Assembly: GCA_030751095.1 (NCBI GenBank)
Contig: JASMGX010000017.1
Location: 1-34,518 of the forward strand
Origin: Pirellulales bacterium
GTDB taxonomy: Bacteria; Planctomycetota; Planctomycetia; Pirellulales; UBA7805
Length of the DNA stretch: 34,518 nucleotides
Reading direction: 5' to 3'
Below the pieces are notes generated by a model that did not search any database, was not told the origin of the DNA, and saw only the letters and a program-made list of their open reading frames with translations. Numbering within the stretch: the first letter of the stretch is position 1; the number at the start of each line of letters is the position of its first letter. Both the position numbers and the translations under genes were made by a program. Positions 16,762-24,350 of this stretch are shown piece by piece.

Positions 16762-17763
16762 ATGCGGAAAAATACGATGCGTTTGGTACTCGGTTACCCT
16801 GTAGAGCAAAGACACTTGCAGACAATATGCCAAACGGCTGCCGACTGGGATGTGATCGACGCGGGCCAGGACCGATTGGCGGAGGAAATTTTAGCGGCGG
16901 ATGTTTTTTGCGGGCATGCGAAAGTACCCCTCGACTGGGAAGCGGTAGTGCAGCAGGGGCGACTTCGCTGGATCCAGTCTTCCGCCGCCGGATTGGACCA
17001 TTGCCTGCATCCCGCGGTCGTGCACAGCGACATCATTGTTACGAGTGCCTCAGGTGTCCTGGCAGATCAGGTGGCCGAGCACACCATCGCGCTCATCGGG
17101 GCGATGCTTCGCAACCTCCCCCGATTCATCGAGGCCCAAAAAGCCCGCGAGTTTATCCGCAGGCCGACCCGGGATTTGCACGGCGCTACGGTGGGAATCA
17201 TCGGCCTCGGGGGGGTAGGCCGCCGCCTTGCTGAGCTTCTCGCCCCTTACCGGGTCCGGATTCTGGCAACCGATGCGTTTCCGAGAGATAAACCGGCCCA
17301 TGTGGATGCTCTGTGGCCTGCCGATCAGTACCCGCAGCTACTCAGGCAAAGCGATATCGTCGTGCTATGCGTGCCCCTGACCGAAGTGACAAGGGGCATG
17401 ATCGACGCCGAGGCGATCGCTCTGATGCAGGACAATGCATTGCTCCTCAACGTTGCCCGCGGCCCGGTCGTGGTCGAAAAAGATCTCGTTGCCGCACTTC
17501 GTGCGGGAACCATTGCCGGTGCGGCACTCGATGTCACCGAGCAGGAACCGCCAGCGGCATCGAGCGAGTTGTGGGAGCTATCCAATCTACTCATCACGCC
17601 CCATGTGGCGGGCCAGAGTGGGACGCGAATCGACAAGATGACCGCCTTTTTCTGTGAAAACCTGCTCCGCTATCGGCAGGGGCAACCTCTCCTGAACCGG
17701 GTCGACAAAAAACTCGGTTTCCCACAGCCTTCACCCGGGCCGCTGCCACATGCCTTTTTGTGA
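16762..17763 (+). CDS. D-2-hydroxyacid dehydrogenase, NAD-dependent (333 aa)
   Basis: The protein fits the D-isomer-specific 2-hydroxyacid dehydrogenase family throughout. It shows an N-terminal lid domain with the SSAAGLDH loop, the nucleotide motif GLGGVG (148-153), and Asp171 after the second strand, which favours NAD over NADP. Catalytic residues are Arg233 (NVARG), Glu262 (EQEP) and His281 (TPHVAGQ). Length is normal for the family. Such enzymes interconvert 2-keto and D-2-hydroxy acids (glyoxylate, hydroxypyruvate, phosphoglycerate and others); the substrate cannot be read from the sequence. The start could be ATG 16762 or the ATG five codons later (16777), which has GCGGA at better spacing. 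It is divergent from the DoxX gene and 137 nt ahead of the kinase gene. Confidence 0.88.
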   Translation: MRKNTMRLVLGYPVEQRHLQTICQTAADWDVIDAGQDRLAEEILAADVFCGHAKVPLDWEAVVQQGRLRWIQSSAAGLDHCLHPAVVHSDIIVTSASGVLADQVAEHTIALIGAMLRNLPRFIEAQKAREFIRRPTRDLHGATVGIIGLGGVGRRLAELLAPYRVRILATDAFPRDKPAHVDALWPADQYPQLLRQSDIVVLCVPLTEVTRGMIDAEAIALMQDNALLLNVARGPVVVEKDLVAALRAGTIAGAALDVTEQEPPAASSELWELSNLLITPHVAGQSGTRIDKMTAFFCENLLRYRQGQPLLNRVDKKLGFPQPSPGPLPHAFL

Positions 17764-17831
17764 GCTCTAAAAAAATCTAGCGCTGCGTATGCGGACCAAT
17801 ATTGATGCGATAAAAAAATTCCGTTTTGGCC

Positions 17832-17859
17832 TTGTGGAACAGCGTGAATCCCATATTAA
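17832..17859 (+). promoter_or_regulatory. Candidate promoter of the Ser/Thr kinase gene
   Basis: A TTGTGG hexamer (17832-17837) is followed after 16 nt by TATTAA (17854-17859), about 40 nt upstream of the kinase ATG. The spacing is slightly short for a housekeeping promoter. Confidence 0.4.
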
Positions 17860-17900
17860 TAACAATCTGACATGATGCTGCAACTTTAGACGAGGATCCG

Positions 17901-19004
17901 ATGTCGACAACCCGTATTCTGCCAGACGCAGCAACCATGACACTCGCAGGCGGCGTTTCGGAGCCCTGCCCGGACAAGCTCCTCTCTGCCTATCAGGAAT
18001 TGGTTGCCCATCAGCGATTCAGTTGGACTGAACACCATCGCTTTCTTCGGCAGCTTGGGGAAGGCGGCCAGGGCGTGGTCTATCTGACCGAGCGCCGCGG
18101 GACCGACAACTTCACACTGCCGGTAGCGCTGAAAATATTTTCTCCCGAATCTTTTTCGACCGAGCATACCTACGATGAATCGATGGCCCGCATGGCGCGG
18201 GTTGCCGCGCAGGTCGCAAAGATCCAGCAGGATAATTTGCTGGATGTCCATAACTTCGTCGATCGCGATCGCATCCGCGTGATGGAGATGGAGTGGATCG
18301 ATGGGTACGACCTCGGCAAGCTGCTCACTGCTAAGATGTTGGATCGATCTCGAGAGCGGGTCAGTGCGCGGCGTTGGGAATTTATCAATAACGTCATCGT
18401 GACATCGGGCCCGGTGCAGCCCAGACTCAAACCGGGTGTTGCTGTTGCAGTACTTCGCGATATTTTTGCGGCTCTTGCGGCGCTGCATCGCGAGGATATT
18501 GTGCACCGTGACATCAAGCCCTCCAATATCATGGTCAAGCGAACCGGCAATGCCAAGCTGATCGATATCGGTTCGGCCTGCGAATTGAATTGCGAGCCGA
18601 CGATCCAGACCTGCACGCCGGCCTATGCAGCCCCCGAAACTCTCGAGGCAGGTGAGTTTTCGTTGCGGTCCGATTTGGCGAGTGTCGGCTATGTGCTGAT
18701 CGAGATGCTTTCGGGACGTCCGCCCTTTGGCGGTATCGAACGCTATTGCGACTTGGTCGAGGCAAAACGGACCCTTCCGCATCGTTTGGACACCATTTTG
18801 CCCGATGAAGTTGTCCGCAATGAAATGCTGATGAATTTCTGCCAGGGCCTAATCGCTCCCGATCCTAACCGCCGCTTTCCAAATGCCGAAGCGGCCGATC
18901 TTCGCGAAGAGGGTGCGGCTGATTTTCTCCGGCAGTTGACGATCAATAATCTCGGCAGCGAATACGATAATGAAATTCGCCTCTGGCTCGAGGAGATCGA
19001 TTGA
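17901..19004 (+). CDS. Soluble Hanks-type Ser/Thr protein kinase (367 aa)
   Basis: A complete kinase domain is visible: glycine loop GEGGQG (53-58), ATP-anchoring Lys78 (ALK), catalytic HRDIKPSN (202-209), metal-binding DIG (222-224, where most kinases have DFG), APE (244-246) and a helix F Asp258. An insert of about 30 residues (148-178) sits before the catalytic loop. There is no transmembrane segment or extracellular sensor domain, so it is a cytoplasmic kinase rather than a PASTA receptor type; the N-terminal 45 residues and last 40 residues are extra. Planctomycetes carry many such kinases, mostly with unknown targets. The ATG has GAGGA 5-6 nt upstream. The target could be encoded nearby (hydroxyacid dehydrogenase or LRR gene), but nothing in the sequence shows this. 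Confidence 0.9.
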   Translation: MSTTRILPDAATMTLAGGVSEPCPDKLLSAYQELVAHQRFSWTEHHRFLRQLGEGGQGVVYLTERRGTDNFTLPVALKIFSPESFSTEHTYDESMARMARVAAQVAKIQQDNLLDVHNFVDRDRIRVMEMEWIDGYDLGKLLTAKMLDRSRERVSARRWEFINNVIVTSGPVQPRLKPGVAVAVLRDIFAALAALHREDIVHRDIKPSNIMVKRTGNAKLIDIGSACELNCEPTIQTCTPAYAAPETLEAGEFSLRSDLASVGYVLIEMLSGRPPFGGIERYCDLVEAKRTLPHRLDTILPDEVVRNEMLMNFCQGLIAPDPNRRFPNAEAADLREEGAADFLRQLTINNLGSEYDNEIRLWLEEID

Positions 19005-19069
19005 GACGGCTTTCATTGAGACGGCGTGTTGTGTGAGACACCGTTCCATGTCGCCGCTGCTGCTTAGCG

Positions 19070-20341
19070 CTACTGTTTGATGCTCACGCCAGGGATTACC
19101 CGCTTGAGTCTTTCAATACCGGCCGATGTCACTCCGGTAAAGCTCAGGTTCAGCTCGGCGAGATGTTTGAGCCCGGCGAGATGGACCAGACCGGCATCGG
19201 TGATGGCCGTTTCGCTCAGATTGAGTGTGCGGAGCTTGGTAAGGGGCGTTAGTGCGGCAAGGCCGGCGTCGGTCACAGTCGTGTTCTGTAGGTTCAGCCA
19301 GGAGAGATCCGTCAGTTGGCGAATGTGCGCAAGGCCCGCATCGCCAACCTGGGTGTTCCAGAGGTTGAGGCGATCGAGTTTTGCTAAAGGGGCGATGTTT
19401 CGCATTCCCGCATCGTCGATCTGCGTTTCGCTCAAGTCGAGGTTCGTGAGCGTGTCTGCCGAGGCAGCCAGATTGGTAAGCGTGCTTCCGGTCACGGCGG
19501 TATCGCGTAACGATAGCCTCTTGAGACGAAACATCGGCGCAATTGCCTTCAAGGCATCGTCACTGATGTAGGTGCGAAACAGATACAACTCGTCCAGTTT
19601 GGTATGTTTGGCCAGATGAGCGGCACCTTCATCGGTGATTCCGCAGTCTTCGAGCCAGAGGCCGCGGAGTTTGGGGAATGTGGCGAGCACTTCTGCACCG
19701 CTGTCGAGAACGCCCGGGCAGCGGAGTTTGAGTCGCTGCAGGTTCGGCAGTTTTGCCAGATGGCGAAGCCCTTCGCTCGAAACCATCGTGCATCCACGAA
19801 GATCGATCACTTTGAGCTTGGTGAGGTTCGAAAGATGCGCAAGGCCCGCGTCGGAAAAATTGTTGTAAAGGAGAATGAGTTGTTCGAGATTGGTCATCTC
19901 CGACAATTCCGCCAGGGCATCGTCATCCAGATAGGTGCTGCGTCGCAGGTTCAATACCTTGAGTTTGGGAAGTTGCTTGAGGTGCGCGGCACCGTCGTTG
20001 GTAATCTCGGTGTTTTCCAGAATGAGTGTCGTCAGCTCGGGATTGTTTTTCAGTAGGGCGATGCCCGCATCGGTAATGTCCGCTCCCCAGAGCGTAAGGC
20101 GCGTAAGCTTCGGAAATGCCGAGAGGAGCGGTATTTGGGCATCGCCGAATTCGGCGTCATGGAGATCGAGTTCGATCACGTTTCCGTCGGCATCCTTTTT
20201 CATCGACGCGCCGCGCGCGAGGAGGGCTTGGGCCGCCTCGTCGGAGGTCGGGGCGGCTTTGGCGACGGTGGAAAGCGGGGCGATGAGCATCAGCAGGCAA
20301 ATCGTTCTTTTCACCCGCAGCTGTTTTTGGCCGTAGAGCAT
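19070..20341 (-). CDS. Secreted leucine-rich-repeat protein (423 aa)
   Basis: After a signal peptide (about 1-29, ending AKA) and a short helical cap, almost the whole protein is made of about fourteen 22-26-residue leucine-rich repeats. Their pattern is L..L.L..T.ITDAGLAHL, for example LTTLILENTEITNDGAAHL and LRTLNLSETAITDAGLVHL. This is the bacterial/cysteine-containing-like LRR subtype common in Planctomycetes, with TDAG at the helix start. The fold is a curved solenoid used for protein binding; no enzymatic residues are present. The ATG at 20341 has AAGGA about 8 nt upstream. The protein is probably periplasmic or surface-exposed. The gene converges on the kinase gene with 65 nt between the stop codons, and a small direct repeat (TGAGACGGC twice) lies just past the kinase stop. 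Confidence 0.85.
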   Translation of the reverse strand: MLYGQKQLRVKRTICLLMLIAPLSTVAKAAPTSDEAAQALLARGASMKKDADGNVIELDLHDAEFGDAQIPLLSAFPKLTRLTLWGADITDAGIALLKNNPELTTLILENTEITNDGAAHLKQLPKLKVLNLRRSTYLDDDALAELSEMTNLEQLILLYNNFSDAGLAHLSNLTKLKVIDLRGCTMVSSEGLRHLAKLPNLQRLKLRCPGVLDSGAEVLATFPKLRGLWLEDCGITDEGAAHLAKHTKLDELYLFRTYISDDALKAIAPMFRLKRLSLRDTAVTGSTLTNLAASADTLTNLDLSETQIDDAGMRNIAPLAKLDRLNLWNTQVGDAGLAHIRQLTDLSWLNLQNTTVTDAGLAALTPLTKLRTLNLSETAITDAGLVHLAGLKHLAELNLSFTGVTSAGIERLKRVIPGVSIKQ

Positions 20342-20726
20342 CGAGGATTCCTTGCAAAAGCGGCATCAGGCCGCGGGGCGGATAGGACGGCAAAAGGGCT
20401 GCCTCTATCTTAATGTAGCCGGTATATGACCGAAAACCGCCCCCGGTGGCGTTACGGGCATCGGCGCTATTTCCCCTTTGATGATCTCGGATGTTTCGAA
20501 AATGCCCGGCCTTAAAATAATACGGCCAGCAGAGGGGGGAAATCGCGGAAAAATAGCCGGTGGGCGAACTCAGGCGCGTCGGTGAGCGCGATGCGATCAA
20601 TTGCAGGCACACCGGCGAGACGTTAAGCTGATAGCAACTGAGCCTACCGCCGACTTTCGCAGTCGCACCACTTGAACATTCCGCTTTTGGCATAAAAAAT
20701 CGTCGCTCTCAAGGAGGCCCTCAGAA
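20342..20726. other. Divergent intergenic region (385 bp)
   Basis: This stretch separates the LRR gene (minus) from the Tat-exported Gfo/Idh gene (plus). A minus-strand open frame overlaps it but has no start signal or protein character. A weak promoter-like pair (TTGAAC at 20672-20677 and an ATAAAA/TAAAAA stretch near 20692) lies 30-55 nt before the Gfo/Idh ATG, with spacing of only 14-15 nt. A run of six G occurs near 20535. Nothing else is recognised. Confidence 0.35.
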
Positions 20727-22124
20727 ATGAAAAATCAGATTTCCAGGCGTACGTTCGTGCATGCAGCTACCGTGACAGCAACGGGCTATTGGGTAGCGGG
20801 CGGCTTGGAAGCTGCTGAGCCGCGGAGTGCGAACAGCAAGGTCCAGTTCGCCTGTATCGGAATCGGCGGCAAGGGGTCGAGCGACTCGGCTGATGCTGGA
20901 AAAAACGGCGATGTCGTCGGGATTTGCGACACCGATGCGAATCGACTCAAAGGCGCATCAAAACGATTCAAAGGCGCGGCGACATTTTCTGATTTTCGCG
21001 CGATGCTCGAGCAACTCGGCGATAAGGTCGATGCGGTCACCGTGAGCACCCCGGACCATACCCATGCCGTCGCAGCGGCCAAGGCGATGTCGATGGGCAA
21101 ACATTGCTTTTGCCAGAAACCGTTGACTCACACTATTTACGAAGCCCGCTATCTTGGCGAGTTGGCACAGAAGATGGGTGTGGCGACCGAGATGGGCAAC
21201 CAGGGGACCGCATACAACGGTCTGCGGGAGGCGGCAGCGATTGTACAATCTGGCGGTATTGGAGATGTCGAGTCGGTCCATGTCTGGACCAATCGACCGG
21301 TCTGGCCACAGGGCGGACCGCGACCGGCGTCGGAAAAGGTTCCCGCGAACCTCTCTTGGGATGAGTGGCTTGGCCCCGCACCCGAGCGGCCCTACGGCAA
21401 GGGCTACCACCCCTTTACCTGGCGGGGTTGGTGGGATTTCGGCACCGGGGCGCTTGGCGATATGGCCTGCCACACATTCAACATGCCCTTTGCCGCACTC
21501 AATCTTCGGGATCCGGTATCGGTTCAGGCTGAGACATCGGGGCACAACGGGGAGAGTTATCCCAAATGGTCGCAGATCCACTTTGTCTTTCCAGCGACCG
21601 GTGACCGCAAGGCGGTCGATGTCTTTTGGTACGACGGCGGCAAGCGGCCCGATCCGGCGCTCATCGGCAAAAAGAAACTGGCATCATCCGGTTCCATGCT
21701 CGTCGGCAGCAGTGGAACCATCTATTCGCCTGCTGATTATGGCGAAAAGTTTGAAGTCATCGGCGAAGGTGGCAAGGTACTGCAAAAACCGAAGGTTGAA
21801 ATCGATCGATCGCCCGGCCATTTCAAGGAATGGGTTGCCGCGATCCGGGGTGGACGGCCTGCGATGTCCAATTTTGTGGACTACGCCGGCCCGCTCACCG
21901 AGACGATTCTGCTCGGGAACCTTGCGGTCTGGGCCGCAGCACCGGGAGGCGAGGGGAAGAGGGTCGATTGGGATGCCGAGAGCCTCGTCGCCAAAGACGC
22001 ACCGGAGTTGGCCACGATTGTCCGTAGCGAGTACCGGCCCGGTTGGGAACTGGCGGGCGCTCTCACAGCGGAAAACGCGCCTCGGAGCAATCGTCGCGGC
22101 CGCTTCCGTAATCGTCGCGGATAA
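20727..22124 (+). CDS. Tat-exported Gfo/Idh/MocA-family oxidoreductase (465 aa)
   Basis: A Tat signal is clear (ISRRTF at 5-10, then a hydrophobic stretch ending GLEAA at about 30). The Rossmann domain begins CIGIGGKGSSD (43-53), and the catalytic region reads CQKPLTH (129-135), with Gln in place of Glu of the EKP motif but Lys130 kept. The C-terminal sheet domain (about 160-430) has WRGWWDFGTGALGDMACH, typical of the large planctomycete subgroup of exported Gfo/Idh proteins. The tail is Arg-rich (NRRGRFRNRRG). Exported members probably work as NAD(P)-bound sugar oxidoreductases or epimerases in the periplasm; the substrate is unknown. The ATG has AAGGAGG 9 nt upstream. The gene stands alone between the LRR gene and an AT-rich gap. 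Confidence 0.88.
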   Translation: MKNQISRRTFVHAATVTATGYWVAGGLEAAEPRSANSKVQFACIGIGGKGSSDSADAGKNGDVVGICDTDANRLKGASKRFKGAATFSDFRAMLEQLGDKVDAVTVSTPDHTHAVAAAKAMSMGKHCFCQKPLTHTIYEARYLGELAQKMGVATEMGNQGTAYNGLREAAAIVQSGGIGDVESVHVWTNRPVWPQGGPRPASEKVPANLSWDEWLGPAPERPYGKGYHPFTWRGWWDFGTGALGDMACHTFNMPFAALNLRDPVSVQAETSGHNGESYPKWSQIHFVFPATGDRKAVDVFWYDGGKRPDPALIGKKKLASSGSMLVGSSGTIYSPADYGEKFEVIGEGGKVLQKPKVEIDRSPGHFKEWVAAIRGGRPAMSNFVDYAGPLTETILLGNLAVWAAAPGGEGKRVDWDAESLVAKDAPELATIVRSEYRPGWELAGALTAENAPRSNRRGRFRNRRG

Positions 22125-22537
22125 ATCGCCACTTTTCTATGACTTGCGGAGAAGTTATTTTCTCCTCCGCTCGAATGGACGGTTCTCTTTTTTGTTTGGA
22201 AAAATAGAGTAGAAACTCCGCTTTCCGCCATTGCCTGCTAGCAGCTAGCGGCCGTCGAGACTGGGATAAATAGGAATTAGTCGTTTCTTGGCGGTATTCA
22301 GATCGTTTGATGGCGTTTGGCCTATCTGCAGCTCTTCATAGTTTGTTTTGATTATGGTAGCGATATCGATTTGCGCAATATTTCAAATCAAATAAATACA
22401 ATGTGGCGATATTGCTACATATCTTGTCTCGGTTTTTTGTGGGCCATTTGTTTTTGCTGGTTCACAAAGGGCCCTGGCTTGCGACTGGTTTTGTTTTATG
22501 TCTAGCTTCTCAATATCAATAATGGGCAAATAGTACA
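22125..22537. other. AT-rich gene-free region upstream of the autotransporter (413 bp)
   Basis: This region is visibly AT-rich compared with flanking genes, with T-runs at 22188-22193 and 22432-22437. It holds a 6-bp hairpin just past the Gfo/Idh stop (GGAGAA at 22148-22153, TTCTCC at 22160-22165). That hairpin is followed about 20 nt later by T6, a weak terminator candidate. It also holds a 7-bp inverted repeat (GCAATAT near 22375, ATATTGC near 22409) and the long hairpin listed separately. A hydrophobic 62-codon frame exists but has a TTG start and no ribosome site, so it is not called. Confidence 0.45.
22441..22474 (+). promoter_or_regulatory. Strong hairpin in the presumed leader of the autotransporter gene
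   Basis: The arms GGGCC-A-TTTGT (22441-22451) and ACAAA-G-GGCCC (22464-22474) pair over ten base pairs with one A/G mismatch around a 12-nt loop. The hairpin lies 64 nt before the YadA-like ATG. It could be an mRNA leader structure, an operator or a terminator of upstream transcription; the sequence does not decide between these. Confidence 0.4.
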
Positions 22538-23707
22538 ATGATGGATTATCACTACGTAAAGCGTATGACTAACTGTTTGCTCCTTGCAATTGTTGTTTGT
22601 TGCGCACTGCTTTTCTATGGCGCCGCCGGGCGGGTATATGGCCAAACGAACACGGCATTAGGCGGTGCCTTTAGCGCGGCGAACGTTAGCGCGCTTACGA
22701 GTATCGGGGTCGGTGCCGAAAATAACAGCGCGTTTGGTGCAAATGCCTCAGCGGCCCTTACGGTAGCTGACAATACTACAGCCGTTGGTTTTAATGCACT
22801 CTCTTCTGCTACTGATGGCGATGCCAATAATGCCTTCGGCAGTCAGGCGTTGTCGTCCTTAGTGACCGGGGTGGGAAATAACGCCTTTGGATTTAACGCG
22901 CTGCTTAGTAACTCGCCTGCGGGGGCTGCGTTCGGCGAGGGCGATAACAACAATGCGTTCGGTAACAGCGCATTGCAGTCGAATACATTAGGAACTGGCA
23001 ATACAGCGGTCGGCGAGAGTGCTTTGCGATTGAATGTGGCAGGTAACGAGAATGTTGCTGTCGGCATGAGAGCATTGAACCAAAGTACAGGATCCAATAA
23101 TGTTGGAGTGGGTTTTGAGTCACTTCGTGACATTTCGACAGGTGACGCAAATACTGCCATTGGGTATCATTCAAATTTCTCAACGACAAATTCCGTACAA
23201 TCGACCGCGATTGGCTCGAATACTGTCGCGACTGGCACTTCGTCCACGGCCATTGGTTATAGTGCGGAGGCACTTGCCGATAATGCCACCGCGATAGGCA
23301 CTGGGGCAACCGCCACTCGGGTCAATCAAATGGCGATGGGCACCACAGCGAGTACCTATACAATGCCCGGAATCGGCTCATCCGCCAGCCGCGCGGCACA
23401 ATCGGGCCCCACGGAGTTTGTGACCGCCGATGCTAATGGGAATCTCTCCACGGACGGTGGAGCGACAAATATTATCATCAACAAAAATACGCATGGGATT
23501 GCCGGCGCTTTTGCAATCTCGGGCATACCCGAGGTGCTCCCCAACGGCACCAACTATGCGGTCTCAGCCAATTGGGGAACATTCGGGGGCGCAAACGCAG
23601 CGGCTCTCGGTGGGGTGGCGAGAGTCGACGGCGATCTTTTTTTTAATGCCGCAACGGTACTCGGTTATGCTCCTGGAGCCCGGGCAGGTTTGACCTACTG
23701 CTGGTAG
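22538..23707 (+). CDS. Short YadA-type trimeric autotransporter (389 aa)
   Basis: An N-terminal signal segment (hydrophobic 12-30) is followed by a head (about 36-270) built of YadA/Hep-Hag style repeats with the A-[IVF]-G core. Examples are NTTAVGFNAL, NNAFGNSAL, NTAVGESAL, NTAIGYHS and STAIGSNTV; these form a left-handed beta-roll in the family. Residues 271-310 resemble the conserved neck (TYTMPGI...AAQSGPTEFVTADANGNLSTDGG). The last 70 residues match the YadA membrane anchor: a short helix (GIAGAFAISGIP), then four amphipathic strands ending in an aromatic residue (GLTYCW). Almost no coiled-coil stalk lies between neck and anchor, so the protein would sit close to the outer membrane. Family members trimerise, and many are adhesins. 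ATG 22538 (or the adjacent ATG 22541) has no strong ribosome site. A small exported protein follows after 21 nt. Confidence 0.82.
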   Translation: MMDYHYVKRMTNCLLLAIVVCCALLFYGAAGRVYGQTNTALGGAFSAANVSALTSIGVGAENNSAFGANASAALTVADNTTAVGFNALSSATDGDANNAFGSQALSSLVTGVGNNAFGFNALLSNSPAGAAFGEGDNNNAFGNSALQSNTLGTGNTAVGESALRLNVAGNENVAVGMRALNQSTGSNNVGVGFESLRDISTGDANTAIGYHSNFSTTNSVQSTAIGSNTVATGTSSTAIGYSAEALADNATAIGTGATATRVNQMAMGTTASTYTMPGIGSSASRAAQSGPTEFVTADANGNLSTDGGATNIIINKNTHGIAGAFAISGIPEVLPNGTNYAVSANWGTFGGANAAALGGVARVDGDLFFNAATVLGYAPGARAGLTYCW

Positions 23708-23728
23708 TTATCGCTTTTGGAGCCGATC

Positions 23729-24208
23729 ATGAATAATCCGCATCGAATCTGTTTGATCCTTTTGCTGTTGGTGTCTTCCCGGCTCGGGGCCGTTGCTCTG
23801 GCGGAGGTTCCTAAGGGCCAAGCGGTCCATCCCCTGACATTGGTACTCGTCAAAAGTACACTCATTGCAGTCAATCACGGGAATATTTCTGGTAACTACG
23901 CCGTGTTGCGGGAACTCGGCTCGGAGCGTTTCCAGCAGACGAATACCCCGGCCGATCTCGCTGCAAGTTTTGCAGAACTTCGCCGCAATAAACTCGATTT
24001 AAGTCCCATTCTGGTCACCGACCCACAGTTGACAAAACCGCCGGCACAAGACCAGGAGGGTCGCTTGCATCTCGAGGGATACTGCCCGCTTTTGCACAAT
24101 ACGATTCGCTTTCATTTGGTGTATCAGACGTTGCCCCACGGCTGGCTGATCGATCAGATCTCTATCGCCATTGTGCCGCAAAATCAGCAGCCTACAAGTA
24201 ACCGATAG
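23729..24208 (+). CDS. Small exported protein next to the autotransporter, possibly NTF2-like (159 aa)
   Basis: ATG 23729 was chosen because GGAG lies 6-7 nt upstream; a TTG four codons earlier is the alternative. A signal peptide (about 1-25, ending ALA) is followed by a compact domain. The domain begins with helices (TLIAVNHGNISGNYAVLRELGS and TPADLAASFAELRR) and ends with alternating strands (RLHLEGYCP, IRFHLVYQTLPHGWLIDQISI). This helix-then-sheet order with a terminal W.ID..S strand resembles NTF2-like secreted proteins, but I do not recognise a named family. The stop of the YadA-like gene is only 21 nt upstream, so both are almost certainly co-transcribed. A role in biogenesis or function of the autotransporter is a guess from position only. 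Confidence 0.7.
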   Translation: MNNPHRICLILLLLVSSRLGAVALAEVPKGQAVHPLTLVLVKSTLIAVNHGNISGNYAVLRELGSERFQQTNTPADLAASFAELRRNKLDLSPILVTDPQLTKPPAQDQEGRLHLEGYCPLLHNTIRFHLVYQTLPHGWLIDQISIAIVPQNQQPTSNR

Positions 24209-24292
24209 CACACACCCTGCTCGTGCACGCATACAGACTGCCCGGTCGCCATAACGGCAATGTTTATTGAATGTCGCAGAGGGTTTCCGCCC

Positions 24293-24340
24293 GTGGGGCA
24301 ACCCACTATAGAATTTGGTGGGGCAACCCACTATAGAATT
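24293..24340. repeat. Tandem 23-bp repeat, each copy a GNRA-loop hairpin
   Basis: Two identical 23-bp copies (24293-24315 and 24318-24340) are separated by 2 bp. Each starts with GTGGG-GCAA-CCCAC, a 5-bp stem closed by a GCAA tetraloop (GNRA class), followed by TATAGAATT. They lie between the convergent autotransporter unit and the broken PEP-CTERM gene, so they may act as a two-way terminator or mRNA 3'-end structure. They could also be copies of a dispersed genomic repeat. Confidence 0.7.
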
Positions 24341-24350
24341 CGATAATCGT

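Noticed and set aside
19005-19035. Short direct repeat TGAGACGGC after the kinase stop as a possible attachment site
   Set aside because: Nine bases, two copies, no integrase nearby; too short to mean more than local slippage.
20157-20693. 178-codon minus-strand frame upstream of and overlapping the LRR gene
   Set aside because: It overlaps the LRR gene in another frame, lacks a ribosome site and has the composition of a shadow frame.
22317-22505. Hydrophobic 62-codon open frame before the autotransporter
   Set aside because: TTG start, no ribosome site, many Cys/Trp/Phe from AT-rich DNA, and it contains the strong hairpin; looks like chance.
24303-24310. CACTATAG resembling the core of a phage T7 promoter, twice
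   Set aside because: Only the last bases match, and no phage polymerase or phage gene is present; the element is better explained by the repeated hairpin unit.
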